A DNA stretch of 64,000 bases from Lepisosteus oculatus. Lineage: Eukaryota; Chordata; Actinopteri; Semionotiformes; Lepisosteidae. This document shows positions 1 to 13,274 of this stretch, piece by piece. Both the position numbers and the translations under genes were made by a program. The stretch is taken from the NCBI RefSeq assembly GCF_040954835.1, contig NC_090706.1:32373148-32437147 (forward strand), in the 5' to 3' direction. Every line of letters begins with the position of its first letter. Within the stretch, counting starts at the first letter, position 1. The notes below the pieces were generated by a model that saw nothing but the letters and a program-made list of their open reading frames with translations, was not told the DNA's origin and did not search any database.

Positions 1-63
1 CTCAGCACACTGAATTCTATATTCATTCCCTCATTTTGGCATTGACAGACTGTAAATGAGAAC

Positions 64-2656
64 ATGACTTTCCACTGCAGTCTTCTGGTCATGCTTTTTT
101 GCTTCAGCTTTTTGTCTGGTGAGTTCTTTTCATAAATGGTACATTTGTATTTGTGCTTTAATTAAAATTTGTTAGCATGACATTTTATCTTTATTAATTC
201 ATTATCAGGTGAATTATTCCCGATTCCCTATAGAGAAGTGAAGTATTTTATTATCTTGAACAGCTACAGTGGTAGAAATCTAAATGGGTTTTCAAAGGGC
301 TTACACCTACAGTGCTGGAATCCCACATTAATTTTACTTTAGTCATTGCTTTTTATATTTTAAAAAGTCAGCAGCCATATTGTGCTTTGGCAAAGAGGTG
401 ATTTTACACTCATGACCCAATGCCAAATTAAACTGGTAAAAAGATGATTTTTGATACAGTTAGTAAGTGGCAAAATGTATAAATTTGCAAAAATATTTAA
501 GAAGAAACTAGTTTTTCTTTCTTGTCTCATGTCTCCATGTAGTCTTAGGAAGCCCAGGATTTCCTCATGTCCGACTCAATGTGTCAGAGTTTTCCTGCAT
601 TTTCCGGAAAAACGGAAACAATTCTGTGGCTATGCTTGATGATAATACTACGGCACAATCCTATGGCGATTATGAAAACAAAACAAACCTTTTTCCAAAT
701 GAGACACTTATGTTGCATTTGTGCTTGAAGAGTGATGTTGGACACTGTAGTGTGGATGTTCTCAAAAATGGAACACGATTAGAATGTGAGCAATCTAGTA
801 TGGATGTCATTCTCAAAAATGGAACACACTCGGAATGTAGACCTGTCTATGAACTACCACAAGGTGAGATGTGATTTTTAGAGTACAACATGGTTATGAA
901 TGAGAGATCTTAAATTTGGAAAACTATAGAACACAGATGCACTGTCTAATGCAAATGTCCAAAGCATTTTCAGCAAAATGTTTCATTGCTTTTCTAGTTC
1001 AGTGATCAGGAATGAGTTTAAATGAGTAAGAACAATGTTCTGCATTGTTGCAATTTTCACATACTCCTTGAGCAATATAAGGACCCTTGGAAAGTCCAAA
1101 GAAAGTATTTAGAAAATAAATACTGTAAAGACAGCATAGACGTCTTACTTTGACATTACCAGTAATATACAGTATAGAGTAATACATCTTTAGAGGGTAG
1201 CTCCAATAACAAATAAACAACAATACAATCACAGTAATATTTAATATTTATCTATCTTCCCAATTATAAACTACATTTTCTAGGCATTTTCTAGTTTACA
1301 GTGAATGTAAATTGTAAATTTATAGTTACAAATCACTTGTTCTCATCATTACAAATAAAACTTACAACAGAAGTCTGGAGTTGGAGTAATCTTGAGTTGG
1401 ATTTTTTTTTTGTTTTTAGACCTAGCATTGCCTAAGTCTGTGGTGATTTACAATTTTCTGAAAAGCAAGACAGTGTTCTTTAAGTGCTCAGTGAAGACTG
1501 AAGTGGATTTAATATTTGAGTGTAGGCTCAATGGAACACTTCTAGAGGATGAAAATGTTTCTCTGTCCTGTGAGGTGAAAAACAATGCTGAAAACCAAGA
1601 GCATGCCCATGTCTGCTTCGACTGTGGAACTCAAAGTAAGTAGAGTAATATAAAAAGCTGATAATTTACAGGCCCTAGAAAGTGTATATCTCAGTTTTTA
1701 AGGTGAAGGGTTTGTCAATATGACAAAAAATACCACCCTTAAGTAAAGTATGAATTACTTAGAATTAAAATTTTATGTATTTATGTTTGTAGTATGGCTG
1801 AATAAATTAATGGTTCAATTGAAGACACATTAATTAGTACAACTGAGGTATCCCTTGTATATATTATATTTTATTTAGAATAATCAGTGATGCTTTTCTA
1901 AAGCGAGAATATTATGAATAGGGAGAAATAATACAGCATAAGGCAGCGTCCTAAAATCTTTATGGCAATGGGGGATACATGGATCAAACACCTAATTTCA
2001 TTTAACTGTGGAGTAAATTGCTAATATTTGTGTGAAAGCCATGATGGAATGGAGAATTAAAATACTATCCTATGATTTTCCAGACAGAATGAGAGGATTT
2101 ATTTTGTACATGGTGATAACCGTTGCAGCTGCTGGGACAGTGGTCACCATTGCTCTTGCTGTTATTTTCTTTTGTGTGAAGAAACATGGCCACAAGCAAT
2201 CAGGTAGGTATCGTTGTTTTTGACCTTATCTTTTCAATCTACTTTAGTACCACACAGAGATTGAGGTCCTAGAAAACAAGTGTAGCTCTGAGTATAATTT
2301 GCAGGTTTTGATATGCAGTACTTTGGAACAGTCATTGATATACTGATTTCAGGTAGTTATCACTGAATCACAAACACTGTTTCATGCTCTGTGCATCAAC
2401 CATGTTCTAGAAAATACCAGTATAGAAGTTTCACTTTAAAAATGGTTTCCTGAGTTTTTTTTGTACAGAAAACCTTTGTGACAAAATAGCTGGTTGTCTT
2501 TAAATAGGTTTATTGATCTTGTCGAATTCTTGATATCAGGTTTTTATTTGTTTTGTAGACGAGGGGGACCCATGCACGAGACCATTCAAGCTGGAACAAA
2601 GCGGGACGGATACAGTAGTCTATGCTACGATACGGATCGCTAAGGCAACAAAGTGA
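64..2656 (+). CDS. Unit 1: divergent two-domain Ig-type receptor with ITIM-like tail
   Basis: Five exons, all joined in phase 1: 64-118 (leader MTFHCSLLVMLFCFSFLSG), 543-863, 1420-1635, 2084-2203 (membrane), 2559-2656 (tail, stop TGA). Summed coding length is 810 nt, 269 residues. The first ectodomain exon is rich in N-glycosylation sites and cysteines and does not show the usual V pattern. The second resembles a C2 domain of the CD2/SLAM type (FFKCSV, then NGTLLEDENVSLSCEVKNN and a terminal FDC), but the usual core Trp is absent. The membrane segment is followed by KKHGHK. The tail holds DTVVYATIRI, an ITIM-like VxYxxI; the Thr sits one place too far out for an ITSM. Splice sites fit GT-AG. 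Known family members act in cell-cell recognition on leukocytes; this role is inferred. It is the most divergent unit and could be another Ig family. Confidence 0.75.
753..838 (+). repeat. Short in-frame tandem duplication in exon 2 of unit 1
   Basis: Two adjacent copies of about 45 bases encode DVLKNGTRLEC and DVILKNGTHSEC, separated by EQSSM. Each copy adds one N-glycosylation site and one cysteine. The duplication keeps the reading frame and may explain why this exon does not look like a normal V domain. Confidence 0.7.
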
Positions 2657-5600
2657 CAGGACAGTCAACAACATTTTTTTTATTTCTAGGGCAATAGCTG
2701 ATTGCCCACACCTGTCCTCATGTGTCACATTGCTATTTTCAGAAACACAAAAGCATTTCTTCTCTAGAACTAAGTTAGCTGACTAAACTGACCTAAGACC
2801 TAATGTATGTAAAGATTCCACAGTGCAATGGCACGCATCACAATCAGTAAAGAAACATGTTTTTTATTTATTTTTTTGTTTCCAGTTATTTTTAACCCAC
2901 TCAGTTTGGAATCTTCAGTCATTTTTAGTTTGCAACTCAGCAACAGCAACAACCCCGGTATTTCAAAATGAGAATGAGGATGGGCAGATACTGCACCCCC
3001 TCCACTCCAGCAGAGCGGTTCATTTATTAACACAGTTACTCTGAGTTGGGTTAGCACCTAGAGGAGGAGTTGATCACAAAAAGTTGCCTTAATTCCCTAG
3101 CTTTATCAAACTGTTTGTGAATTTAAAAATGCTTTAAATGTTAAAGCCTGATTACTGATATTAGCTGTGCAAAATATTCAATTTGATGTTTTTTAAATAT
3201 TGCTATATTTCTAAGCTCTTTAAAACAATATCATATTATGCACATTCTTTCAAAGCACATTTACTATACATCTACTCTAAAGTTTTAGAATGGGGAGCAG
3301 AGGGGGGGTCAGCTTGCATTTTCAATTTAACTTTGCAAACCTAATGGCACATCAGTATGTTTAACTGATCACAACTAAAGATCTTCTTATTAATGAAATG
3401 TCTTATATCAGTTGTGACCTAGCTTCTTCCAAAAAGCTGTACTCCAGATTTGTAGTATTTTAACTAAACTAAAGATTTTTCTTTTCAAAGTCTCTTTTAG
3501 AATCTGTTTTAAAGAATGTTTTAGCAGCTGACCTCTTACTATAGCTCATCCTTTTCTGAACAGTTCCTCCTTCTTACTGTATATACTGAAACCATATCCC
3601 ATTAGGCCATTCTCACTTAAAGGTACATCTGTCATGTTTTAGAAAAAAAAAAACATTGCTGTAACATATTAATAAAATTAATAATCATGGTTTATCAACT
3701 CTCATACCAATTTTCAAGGGCACAAATAAAATGTATTATAATTTGGAAGACTTTAAGTAAAGTAATGATTTCTGTATCTTTTAATTATTACCTCTCAATT
3801 AGTCCTTACCATTAGATTCAGCTGCTACCTTAAAACTCTGTTATCTTGCTTGTGGAAATCTTTGAAGTACCTCTGTCCCTCAGATTTATGACATTAACCT
3901 GGAAAATGAAACAGCCCTCAAAATAAAACAGAACCCTGAAGATAGGGGTACAGCAGAGTGATTTTAGGAAATTAGAAGTTTTTTTAGAGTGATAAAAAAG
4001 AAAGCTGCAAGAGAAAGATTCTTGGAGTAAAACAAAAAGAATGCCACACAGTAAAAACATATTGTTATAATATGTGGTGTAATTTATCATAATTCATCAA
4101 TTTAATATGCATTTTGAGTATTAAGTGTTAAAGCAACCCCTATAAAATGTAGAAGTTTTTCATAAATGGCAAAAATATGTTGAAATCTGGGATTCAGAAG
4201 GAATGTATCTAAAGTATTTGGTGTTGCATACATGGTTTAAAATATCTATAGTAATATATAGCAAAACTGATTTACTGATGATCTTCTGATCAATAACAAA
4301 CATTAAAAACCAGGTTGGTAAATTAATATAACTTCAAAAAGGAATAAATTATATTTTGATAAGCATCAATGCCTTGTGTGCTTTCTACCTGCCCTTTTTA
4401 AAGATTTGCAATAGTTTTTAAATACTTCTAACTACTTATTGAGTAACAGGTAAGGGAAGTTAAGTGTTTTTGATGTTTTGCTTTGTATTTGGTCAGTCTA
4501 AGAAGATAATTAACTACGTGAGAAGAAGCCTTGTTTCTTGTCAGATTAAAAATAAAAACAGGATGTGAGTTTCCTGTCCACAATTATGTGACTATGGGGG
4601 TGTTTTTGCAACCGTTGACATGGCCTGACTTTCAAATGTTCAAGCTACTGACTCATGAAGCCATAGTCCTTATATAAAAGTGCTGCTTCCTTTGTGCTTA
4701 CTGTATGTATTTCACAAAAGCTTTGGGGTTCTGAAAGCATTTCAGGTCTTTTCGGCAAAATATGAGTTGTGAAGTTATGGATGTTTGTGTTTTTCAGAGG
4801 ATGTTGAATCTGTCTAGTTGTCTTCAAAACATATACAGTAGTCATATCTACATAAACATACTGCAGCTACAATAGAAATAGCTGTACATGTGTAAAGTAA
4901 GGTAAGGTGCAACCCTAGTCTCTTTAGTGAGGATAAAACAAAGAAGTATCAGTTAAGAGCAACACTGATGCACAATAATAGCTTTTCTGATGCTGTTCAA
5001 AAAATATCTTCCTGCTCTCAAAGCTGTGGAGTAGAGTTATTTTCCTACAGTACATGCACTTTTTGCAATAATGCTAGATTCTTCTGTTGGTTGTGTTTAC
5101 ATCTTTAATGTGTCATATATTTTAGAACTGAGAAAAATCCCAGCACATTCTCAACATTTTCCTTTTTCTTACACAGTTATGATAAACAGTAAAGGGGAGT
5201 GACATCAGACTCAACTTACAAAAATACACAACTCAGTTGATAAAATTAAGATATACTACACAAAATACCCAAATATGTTTTATTAATGTGTCTGATATTT
5301 TATAAGCAACATGTCTTATTCATTAACAATACTGATATACCTAGAATGGTAGAATGGTACCTACAATTTTGTTTGGACTGGCATTCTTTCATTTGCAAGT
5401 AACAGATAAAATATTTGAAGTTGATTTTGATACAATGGAATCTCTAAACTTTATTCATTCAGTAAATGCAAAGGTAATTGCTTAAAAAACAGATTTTCAC
5501 ATTAAATACAAATTTGAATTTAAGCCATACAGTTTGTGGTGATTGAAAAGCAAGGTGAAGGTAATGATACTCTTCCTGTATACCATTTTAGTGCAGAGAA

Positions 5601-7672
5601 TGGAAAAAAGCAACACATCACAAACTTTTGAAATCACAAAGCCCCTGCCCTCTTTCTGCGGCTTTGCATTAGACATGTAAGAAAATGTCAGTAAAAATTA
5701 GTCTGCATAAAGTATAATTTTAAGTATATAAATTGTAGAATGAATATATCAATCATTAATCCATCCCTTCATTCTCAATAATCTCTTTAGCCTTAGAGGG
5801 CTGCAGTAAACGGTGGTGTAACCTGAAGGCACAGGGCACAAGGCTAAACTACACCCTGAGTGGGATGTTAGTCCATCACACTTCAAGGCATTATCTTGGA
5901 CTCCATTTGTCTTAGAGATATGTCGTTGAACTGTAGGAATAAACTGTAGGAGGAAACCAGTCCACCCATAGGAAACTCATGCTCTATATAATTTATTTTC
6001 CAGAGAGCTACAGTATGAGGCAGCAGTATTAACTGCTATTAACAGTATTAATTTACATTCCTATAATACAATTAAATTCTAAAGAAGTATGCAGATTAAT
6101 ATGTCTTATCAGAAGGGGGTTTACTGTGAGTTACAGGGTAGTAGCATGTGTGGCCAGTATTGGAAGCAATACAAGCTATGCCATGGTTTGTATTTTTTTT
6201 TTGCCATGATATGCATAAATGACATTGTGTCAGATTCATCTGAATTTATCTTGTCCAAGGGCTTGATCAATGAGGCATCATTCATTCAGGCTGCCATCAA
6301 TACAACAGGCCAGTTCATATACAAAACAGCAACATGTTAAAGCAATACAATCAAGATGCGGCCACACTTAAGGGTCAGGGTGTTAAAGGTAGTTAATGCT
6401 TGTTTACATATGAGACTACTGAAAATGATAATATTATCCTCTTTTGTAACTTATTTTTTATTTTTATTAACATTGTACCTTGTAATTTAGTCTGTCAGAT
6501 ATGCATGGCTTGTCTGTAATACTTCTATGACTATACATTACCTTATATTATTAAGATGTAATTCATGCTGAAGCCTGTGGAATATGATACAAATACCTCA
6601 TCAAATTCTCTGAGGTATATTCATACCTCACCAATTATAATTCAATGTACTTCCAATATAAAATTATGGTATATACGTTGGTATATATACTAACGCAATG
6701 GTTAGATATAGAGTCATTCAGCACAGCAGTGAATCACACATTGAGAATGTGCAGGGCAGCTGTGGCAGCACCCCCAGTAACGATTCCACCTTTGAGACTG
6801 TGGTTTTGAAATTTCCACTCATCATAAATTCTTGCATATGAGAATTTGTTTAATATCCCCTCTAACCCTTCTAACAATGGACAGAGCATGGCCTCTTCTC
6901 GCCTTCTCCTTTCTCTTTTTACCAGGTACACGGATTCCTTCATTTTCTTCACTATGAACGAATATTTGCTGAGTTAATTTTAATTTTGGAAGTGGCATAG
7001 GCAATACATAAAATAATTTCACTGGCATTCTCTTTGCTTCAGTTGATGGTTAAATTCAAATATTTATAATAGTAATATTTCAATTTAGCGAGGATCTTTG
7101 AATTATGTTATACACATTTAAATTCAAAATATAACCGGGTCTAAGATATACAGTACAGTATATTGTGTATATATACTGTATATATATTACTTCATAAATG
7201 TGTATGACTGAAGTTATTTTTGCAGTTCCAAATTCACTTCAAAATGAACAATGTAATTTTAAATTACAGATTGATAGTGTTAAGCGTAGACATACTGTAC
7301 GGTATAATCCGTATTTATAATACTATTTTGTTTTAGCCAGATAACTTGAAATTAGCCTATATCACATCACTGGCATACTAGAAGTGGTTGTATAAAGCAT
7401 ATATGACATAGCTACAACCTGTACAACATTTGCACAGATTCAATTAATTTTTCTTATTCCCAAATCCTGTGGTTTATGGCAGGTTTTTGTTGTTCAGAGG
7501 CAGTTTTCTTCCATTTAATAATAACCTCTCATCAAGCATTGGGTATTTATTTTGAATTTGTATTTAAGTTACTGTTTAATTTATGCCTGAATTATTATTA
7601 TTAAAAGGGTTCTCTATAATGTTATATATTGAAGAAATCAATTAACTATTGCTTCTTTTTTCTGTGCTGCAG
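2657..7672. other. Intergenic between units 1 and 2
   Basis: About 5 kb without a supported gene. It contains the presumed 3' UTR of unit 1 (AATAAA-like sites near 3670 and 3724), an old SINE (about 5750-6045) and AT-rich simple sequence. The leader exon of unit 2 should lie here, but I found no convincing ATG plus hydrophobic stretch plus phase-1 donor. Confidence 0.6.
5750..6045 (-). mobile_element. Degenerate V-SINE-like element
   Basis: Reads on the minus strand as the common fish SINE with a conserved middle (GGGAGGAAACC-like text near 5950) and a head near 6030 (reverse of AGTTAATACTGCTGCCTCA). It shares its layout with the copies near 32.7 kb and 62 kb. The V-SINE assignment is from memory of the family. 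Confidence 0.6.
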
Positions 7673-10038
7673 GCAGCAGAGCCTCCCCAAATCTGTATGT
7701 GGCGACAGGCAGTACAGTCTACCTGACTGCGGACAATGGAACCCAATTAAACTTCCATGAATTCGACTGGTATATGAAAACTTTCAGAGTGGCCAAGTTG
7801 AGAAATTCTACTGTTCACTATTATTGGAGGCAAGGTGAAATCTTTTTGAATGGGACTCTCAGACTGGACAATGTCAGCAAAAATGATACTGGAGAGATTA
7901 CAGCTAAATTGTTTGACACAAATGGAAAAAATATCCTCCAAATTACATATAATCTGAATGTTCTGGGTAAGATATTGTTACATATTTTTATGAAGACTGG
8001 TTTTATTAATTTATAATCAATGCTTTGTGTGGAAAAAAAAAAACACATCCAGCATCATACTGACCAACTTTAGCAAGGCATAGTTTGTTACAGTCTAAAT
8101 AAAATGGTATAACCATGTGAACAGCACAATATAGTGTCTTAATAATATTAATTGACATTTAATTATTAATAAGCACATAGTAGGACTAGTAGGTCTAGGT
8201 TTCAAACAAAATGACTTTTAATTTCCCTTTTGTTTTTCATGAAAGATCCAGTGTCCCAGCCTGTAGTAGAATACATGAAGGCTTCTAATGGACAATCAGA
8301 GTTTCACTGCTTGGTTAAGAGTGGAGATGACCCCTTGTACTCCTGGAGTTTCGATGTTAAACCTCTGGATAGTACAGTTTTTTTTCACATTATTGAAAAC
8401 CACAAACTTCGTTTAAGTTGCTATTCTGGAAGAGTAACCTGCACCGTTTCAAATTATGTCAGCCGACGTTACAGTGAACCTCTTCCATTTACCTGTGCAG
8501 GTAAGATAATTCCAATTTGCACCTGATAGATAATTACTACTAATGTAGTAGTAACCTATGTTGTGATATCATAAAAACAAAAAAAAATATTTTAAATATT
8601 TTTGTGATTGGCTGAATCACTGCTATTTGTCTTTACAAATCTAAATGATCACAACTACAAAAATAAAGTAAAATTTCAATATTTAAAAAAAGAAATCTAA
8701 ATTAATCACATAATCATACACTCAAATAATATAAAAATTAAATCATATATTTCCTGTAATAGAACTCTCTGGTTTCTGTAACTGTTGAACAATTAAACTA
8801 TGGGAAATCAATACTGTATCTAAATTTAAAATGTCTGAAAAGTTACTTTGTGCACTTAGTAACTTTTATAATCAACTCATTGCCTTAAGTTTGGGGCAGC
8901 AAATAATGGGTTAATGTTAACGTGTTCATGCTCATGTTAAAACACATTTTTTATGGTGACAGATAGGTAACCTCTACTCATGATAATAATGATACAGACT
9001 TTTTAGTTATCTCCCTTTTTGGTGATGTAGAACTTTAATTATTGAGTGTTGAGAAAAAAAAAAGTTTTGTTTCTGGTTATCTTCAAGATATATTTGCTTG
9101 TAAATAGCTTAAGATAAGGTCATATATATACATAAATTAGGAGATACTTGGACTGAAGTAATTTATGTTGTAATAAATATACAGTATAATGTATATCAAT
9201 TCATTAATTAATACATCTCTTCAAAAGATGAAGAATCAATGCAGGTGACTGGACTTGGATGGTGCATTGGAATTGGGATTATGTTTTTTGTTTGCTCATC
9301 GGTAGTTATGTTTCTCCTCTACTCTCGAAAACAGAAAACTCCAAGTAAGCATATTTGTTTTTTTAAGGTCTTTAGTCTCTCTGAAAGGGTATCCTCATGC
9401 CACAACTGCAATTCTATATAATCGTTCTAACAGAATGATTTCAGAAATTATTTTAACAAGTTTGTATTTCACCTTCTACTAGTATATGTATAGTATATAA
9501 TATATATTACTGTAAACAATAGGAACAGCATTTTATATACATTCACACTAATGTTGCTTAGCAAAATTACAGATTAATGTTACTTTATATTAAAAAATTA
9601 ACTGAATAAAATCTATTATAAAAGCATCATTTGCCTGAAATTATCTGACATGTGTGCTGGTTTGATTTTTTGTTCAATTCAAACCGTACCATAGGCATGT
9701 TAATTTAACGGTACCAATTGGTAATGTACCCAGGTGGTAGAAGCAATGTGGAAAAATAATGTTGTGCATAAAATATCATTATTAACAATTAATTTTAATT
9801 TAATTTTGTACAAAATACATCAGTGACAAATTCTCATTAAAATTAAATCTTGATGATCTGCCCCAAAACCTAAACCTAACTCAAAGACAAATCATTTAAA
9901 ACATTCTTCATACTAAACACATTTTCTTTTTTTTCTTTAGCTGTTAGATTCAGACAGAAAAACATCCCAAATCAGGAAAACCAGGATGAAGCAGATGTAA
10001 CCTATTCTGAACTCAAGATCATTAAACAGCAAAAATGA
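7673..10038 (+). CDS. Unit 2: CD2/SLAM-like V-C2 receptor with ITIM (leader missing)
   Basis: Exons 7673-7966 (V), 8246-8500 (C2), 9228-9344 (membrane), 9941-10038 (tail, stop TGA), all phase 1. The V exon shows the family pattern: N-terminal TGSTVYLT, WYMKTFRVAKL, then FLNGTLRLDNVSKNDTGEI, with no B-F cysteine pair, as is normal for CD2-type first domains. The Tyr of the DxGxY corner is Ile. The C2 exon has PLYSWSF and VTCTVSN; its first conserved Cys is replaced (VVEYMKAS where unit 3 has IIEYTCS), and it has an extra LSC. The membrane segment ends in YSRKQK. The tail ends with ADVTYSELKI, a classic ITIM (VxYxxL) that would recruit SHP phosphatases. Its V exon is the same length as that of unit 3 (294 nt) and nearly identical. 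A possible polyadenylation signal lies at 10258. The leader exon was not located, so the gene is incomplete as described. Confidence 0.85.
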
Positions 10039-10946
10039 ATAGTCGCCTGGTTTATTCACCTTGTACGATTGTTTTCACATATGCATTCAGAACATTTTAG
10101 CTACATCTACGTTTACTTTCAAGTCATTTGAATTTTAACATTAGAAAATTAGACACATGTCCAATTGTCTTGTTTTAGAGTACTTACAAATACTTATTTT
10201 AATCAATATGACAATAATATTTTGATCAAGCATATTTAATGAGATTATAATTTGATCAATAAAAAAGATGTAAATAGAAATCAGTACATGAGCTACAGTA
10301 TCGTGGATCTGCCAGATGAGGTGTTAAAGAAAATGTTTAAACCACCAAATGTTCTAGCTGTCTTAGACTCTTTTGGTGCAACAGTAATGAGTGAGAGGGA
10401 GGAATATAAAACAAAGAAAAGAAGAAAAAAGAATGGGAGGCAGACACCTCATCACTCCTGTTTGCCTTTTTATTGTTGGTGCAACAATTTAGGCCTCCCA
10501 TATCTTCACTGCACAAACTGTTTATATATTTGGCTGTGCGTTATTTTCATAAAAATCAAGTCAATCCTTTCTTTTTCAGTTTTTGTGCTTATTTCTATGA
10601 TTGTATAATCGATGATGTATAATCAAAACTTCATGGGAATATGGAATTATTGCTGTCTTACTAATCCCCCCAGTACTATTACCTTTGATGAAACCCAGAG
10701 TAGCAGCTATGTATGTCCTACACCTGCTTTGGACCCTTGAAGATTATCCTGCATCTTAATGATGTACTGTTCATAATTTTTTGCCTTTAAACAAGCCAGC
10801 CTCTTTCCATGGCATTTAAAACCACATGCTGCATGAATTAACCTTTTCTTTCTGTTTCTTTCTGTATGTAACTGTTGATTGTTCGTTATCCTTAATAAAT
10901 TTGTTATTTTGCTTTTCTTGGTACTTGTGTATGTGTTATTTATATA
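10039..10946. other. Downstream region of unit 2
   Basis: Contains the presumed 3' UTR of unit 2 with AATAAA at 10258-10263. A 118-codon open stretch at 10252-10608 is basic and Cys-rich near its end, but has no recognisable domain or splice context. I see no other feature. Confidence 0.5.
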
Positions 10947-10971
10947 AAGTAATATTATTATTATTATTATT

Positions 10972-11007
<36 letters not shown>

Positions 11008-11008
11008 T
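10947..11008. repeat. (ATT)n/(AAT)n microsatellite
   Basis: About 60 bases of ATT repeats switching to AAT repeats, which makes an imperfect inverted repeat. It abuts the head of an interspersed repeat that starts TTCCTTACACTAATATAGCA. Confidence 0.9.
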
Positions 11009-11310
11009 CCTTACACTAATATAGCATTTTTCTGGAAGCTCCACTCAAAATGCTTTACAGGTAATGGGGACTCCCCACACCTGGATCATGTAACACCAGC
11101 CTGACGTCAGTACTCTTACGACACCCCAGCAATCAGTGGGGAAGAGAACATAGTAACGAAGCCAATTCACAGAGGAAGATTATTAGGAGACCAAGATCAG
11201 TAAAGGCCATGGGGAACTTTAGGCGTAACACATTTGAGATTACACCCCTACTCTTTATGAGAACTGCCCTGGGATTTTTAATAATCACAGAGAGTCATTA
11301 TTTTACAGAA
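11009..11310 (+). mobile_element. Interspersed repeat family A, long copy
   Basis: Starts with a CTTACACTAATATAGC-like head and CACTCAAAATGCTTTACAGG, then GGGGACTCCCC, GGGGATTATTAGGAG-like and TACACCCCTACTCTTTATGAG. Two other copies in the window are near 17.3 kb (+) and 52.5 kb (-). It is a widespread fish repeat whose class I cannot name with confidence. Confidence 0.65.
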
Positions 11311-11629
11311 TAGTGTCCCCGTCACTATACTGTGGCATTAGGACCCACACAGACCACATGTTGAGTGTCTCCTACTGGTCCCACTACCTCTTCCAACAGC
11401 AATCTTAGCTTTCCCAGGAAGTCCCTCAGACAGCAGCAGGCCAGGCTCCCAACTGCTGAGCTTCAGTGGGTTGCCAGTTGTCAGCTGCAAAGTGATATAG
11501 CTGCTGGCTATGTATTTATTTTTACAAATCTGTACTGATTATAATAATTTTAGTTAGGATTGTAATAATTCTGAATTCAAATTCCTTTCTACCCTAAATA
11601 CTACTGCTCTAAACGATCTGAGCCTGAGG

Positions 11630-13085
11630 CAGGGCCGGCCCTAAGCACAGGCGAACTAGGTGACTGCCTAGCCCCCAGGGCCGCCAGGGGTCTCCCTCAA
11701 GGTGCAACACAGCATATTTTTAATTCGCATGTTCAAATGTGAGCAAAAAATTCCCTAGAGCACCTCTTTCTGTTGCTGCTTTGGATTATCCTAATGGAAG
11801 CCCATGTCACAAGATGACCGATCATATTCGAGTACGTAATGTTTCTGAAGCGCAGAAAAGAAGAGCGGGCTAAGTGATCTCAAACTAGAGGGAAGCAAAA
11901 TTGAGTCATTGTAATGTAATGCTCTCGGGTTCACGTGGGTATACGCTCCCACCGCTGCCGCCACAGGTAGGCCCCCTACCGTTGGGGACTCGAACCTGTG
12001 TCGAGCGTCGAACCTGTGTCGAGCGTCACTCAACAGGGACCCAGCCAGTTGAGCTAAAGAGAAATCTCCCCCCAGCCTAATGACTGCGATCCCTGCTATT
12101 CACAGGGAAGGCAGTGACGTCACCGCCCTGGTAAGATGGTTTGCACAACCTGCAATGTCCGCTGTATGCTTTATATTAATAATGAATAATATGCGTAATG
12201 ATGTAATAATTAATATTTCTTTTGGTTTTGAGTTTGTCGGATCCATGTAACTAGCAAATAGGTAGACATAGCATGTTTTTGATTTAGACATGTACACTGC
12301 TGGAGGTGTTTTTTACTAGAAATTAACAGATTAACGTTTTCCGCAATTGTACCCATGCCGTGCAGCTAAATAAATGCTGTCTGGCTAAAAGTCGGTGCTT
12401 CCCAGCCAAAAATAAGTGTGAAATCTACTGTACAAAAGACTGTTCAGCGAATTATACGTAATCGTCATCACAACGTATCGCTTTCCTTGCAGTTTCTCCT
12501 GTGGTACATTAAATGGGGGTATTGAGAAAACAACCCGTAGCTCTTCAGATTGCAATCACTCTCCCAGTAACAGCAACAGGAGAAGAGAGAAGCTTTTCAG
12601 AGCTCAGGTTGATTAAAACATACCTGGGGACATAAATATAGACAAATTTATTTTTTTTGTCAAATGTTCCTGTCTGCTCAGCCTTGCTGATCTCACATCC
12701 TGGTTATTAAGTGCAGTTGTTTTTTTTTAATTTCTTAATTTCATTTCAACTCTTTTCTAGAAAGGTTTCAGTGCAGTACTTTTTTGAGTTATGATTTGCT
12801 ATAATTTTGAAGTAACAGATCCTGTTTATAATTATTTATGGTTATTGCTCCTTTTAATTACTTTCAATGTTCAATGTTGCAAAATGTGTACCTTGTGTTC
12901 TTGTTTATACGTTATTTATTAAGTGTTCTTCAAAGCTGGTTTAATAAGAAATTTCTAGTTAAATAATTCATTTATTTTGTTGTACTAAACAGTAAAATAA
13001 GGTTGTGGTGGGAGTTGATAATAGCAGTGTATGTACAGATTGTGATCTGGAGAGGCCCCTTTCCAAAGTCTTGCGTAAGGCCCTT
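11630..13085 (+). mobile_element. hAT DNA transposon remnant
   Basis: The left end reads CAGGGCCGGCCCTAAGCA, typical of a large hAT family. At about 12537-12630 the plus strand encodes ALQIAITLPVTATGEERSFS followed by ELRLIKTYL, the conserved C-terminal dimerisation region of hAT transposases. The right end (AGTCTTGCGTAAGGCCCTT near 13065) mirrors the left. Most of the transposase is missing, and a smaller element is nested inside near 11.9-12.2 kb. No clean 8-bp target duplication was seen. Confidence 0.75.
11909..12208 (-). mobile_element. tRNA-like short inverted-repeat element, older copy, nested in the hAT
   Basis: Related to the element at 30631-30865. Its ends read TTGTAATGTAATGC and GCGTAATGATGTAA, roughly inverse to each other. 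On the minus strand it has TTTAGCTCAACTGGCTGGGT (A-box-like) and GGTTCGAGTCCCC (B-box-like). A 19-base segment containing GTCGAGCGTCGAACCTGT is duplicated in it. It sits inside the hAT remnant and so is younger than that element. Confidence 0.65.
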
Positions 13086-13274
13086 GAATGTATACTTTAT
13101 GCTGCGTTGGTGTATCCATCCACCCAGTGGAGTGTGAAATACTCCATTGGTAATGTAGTCTTTTAACGATCAACACAATTTTATTTTCAGAAAGTGTGAA
13201 TCAACACTGAACTAGTTAGATTATAAATACACTTAGACTTTGCTGTTCTTAAAATTATATTTAATCTCTTCATC

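Noticed and set aside
10252-10608. 118-codon open frame downstream of unit 2
   Set aside because: No domain, no splice context, and lies in presumed 3' UTR; probably chance.
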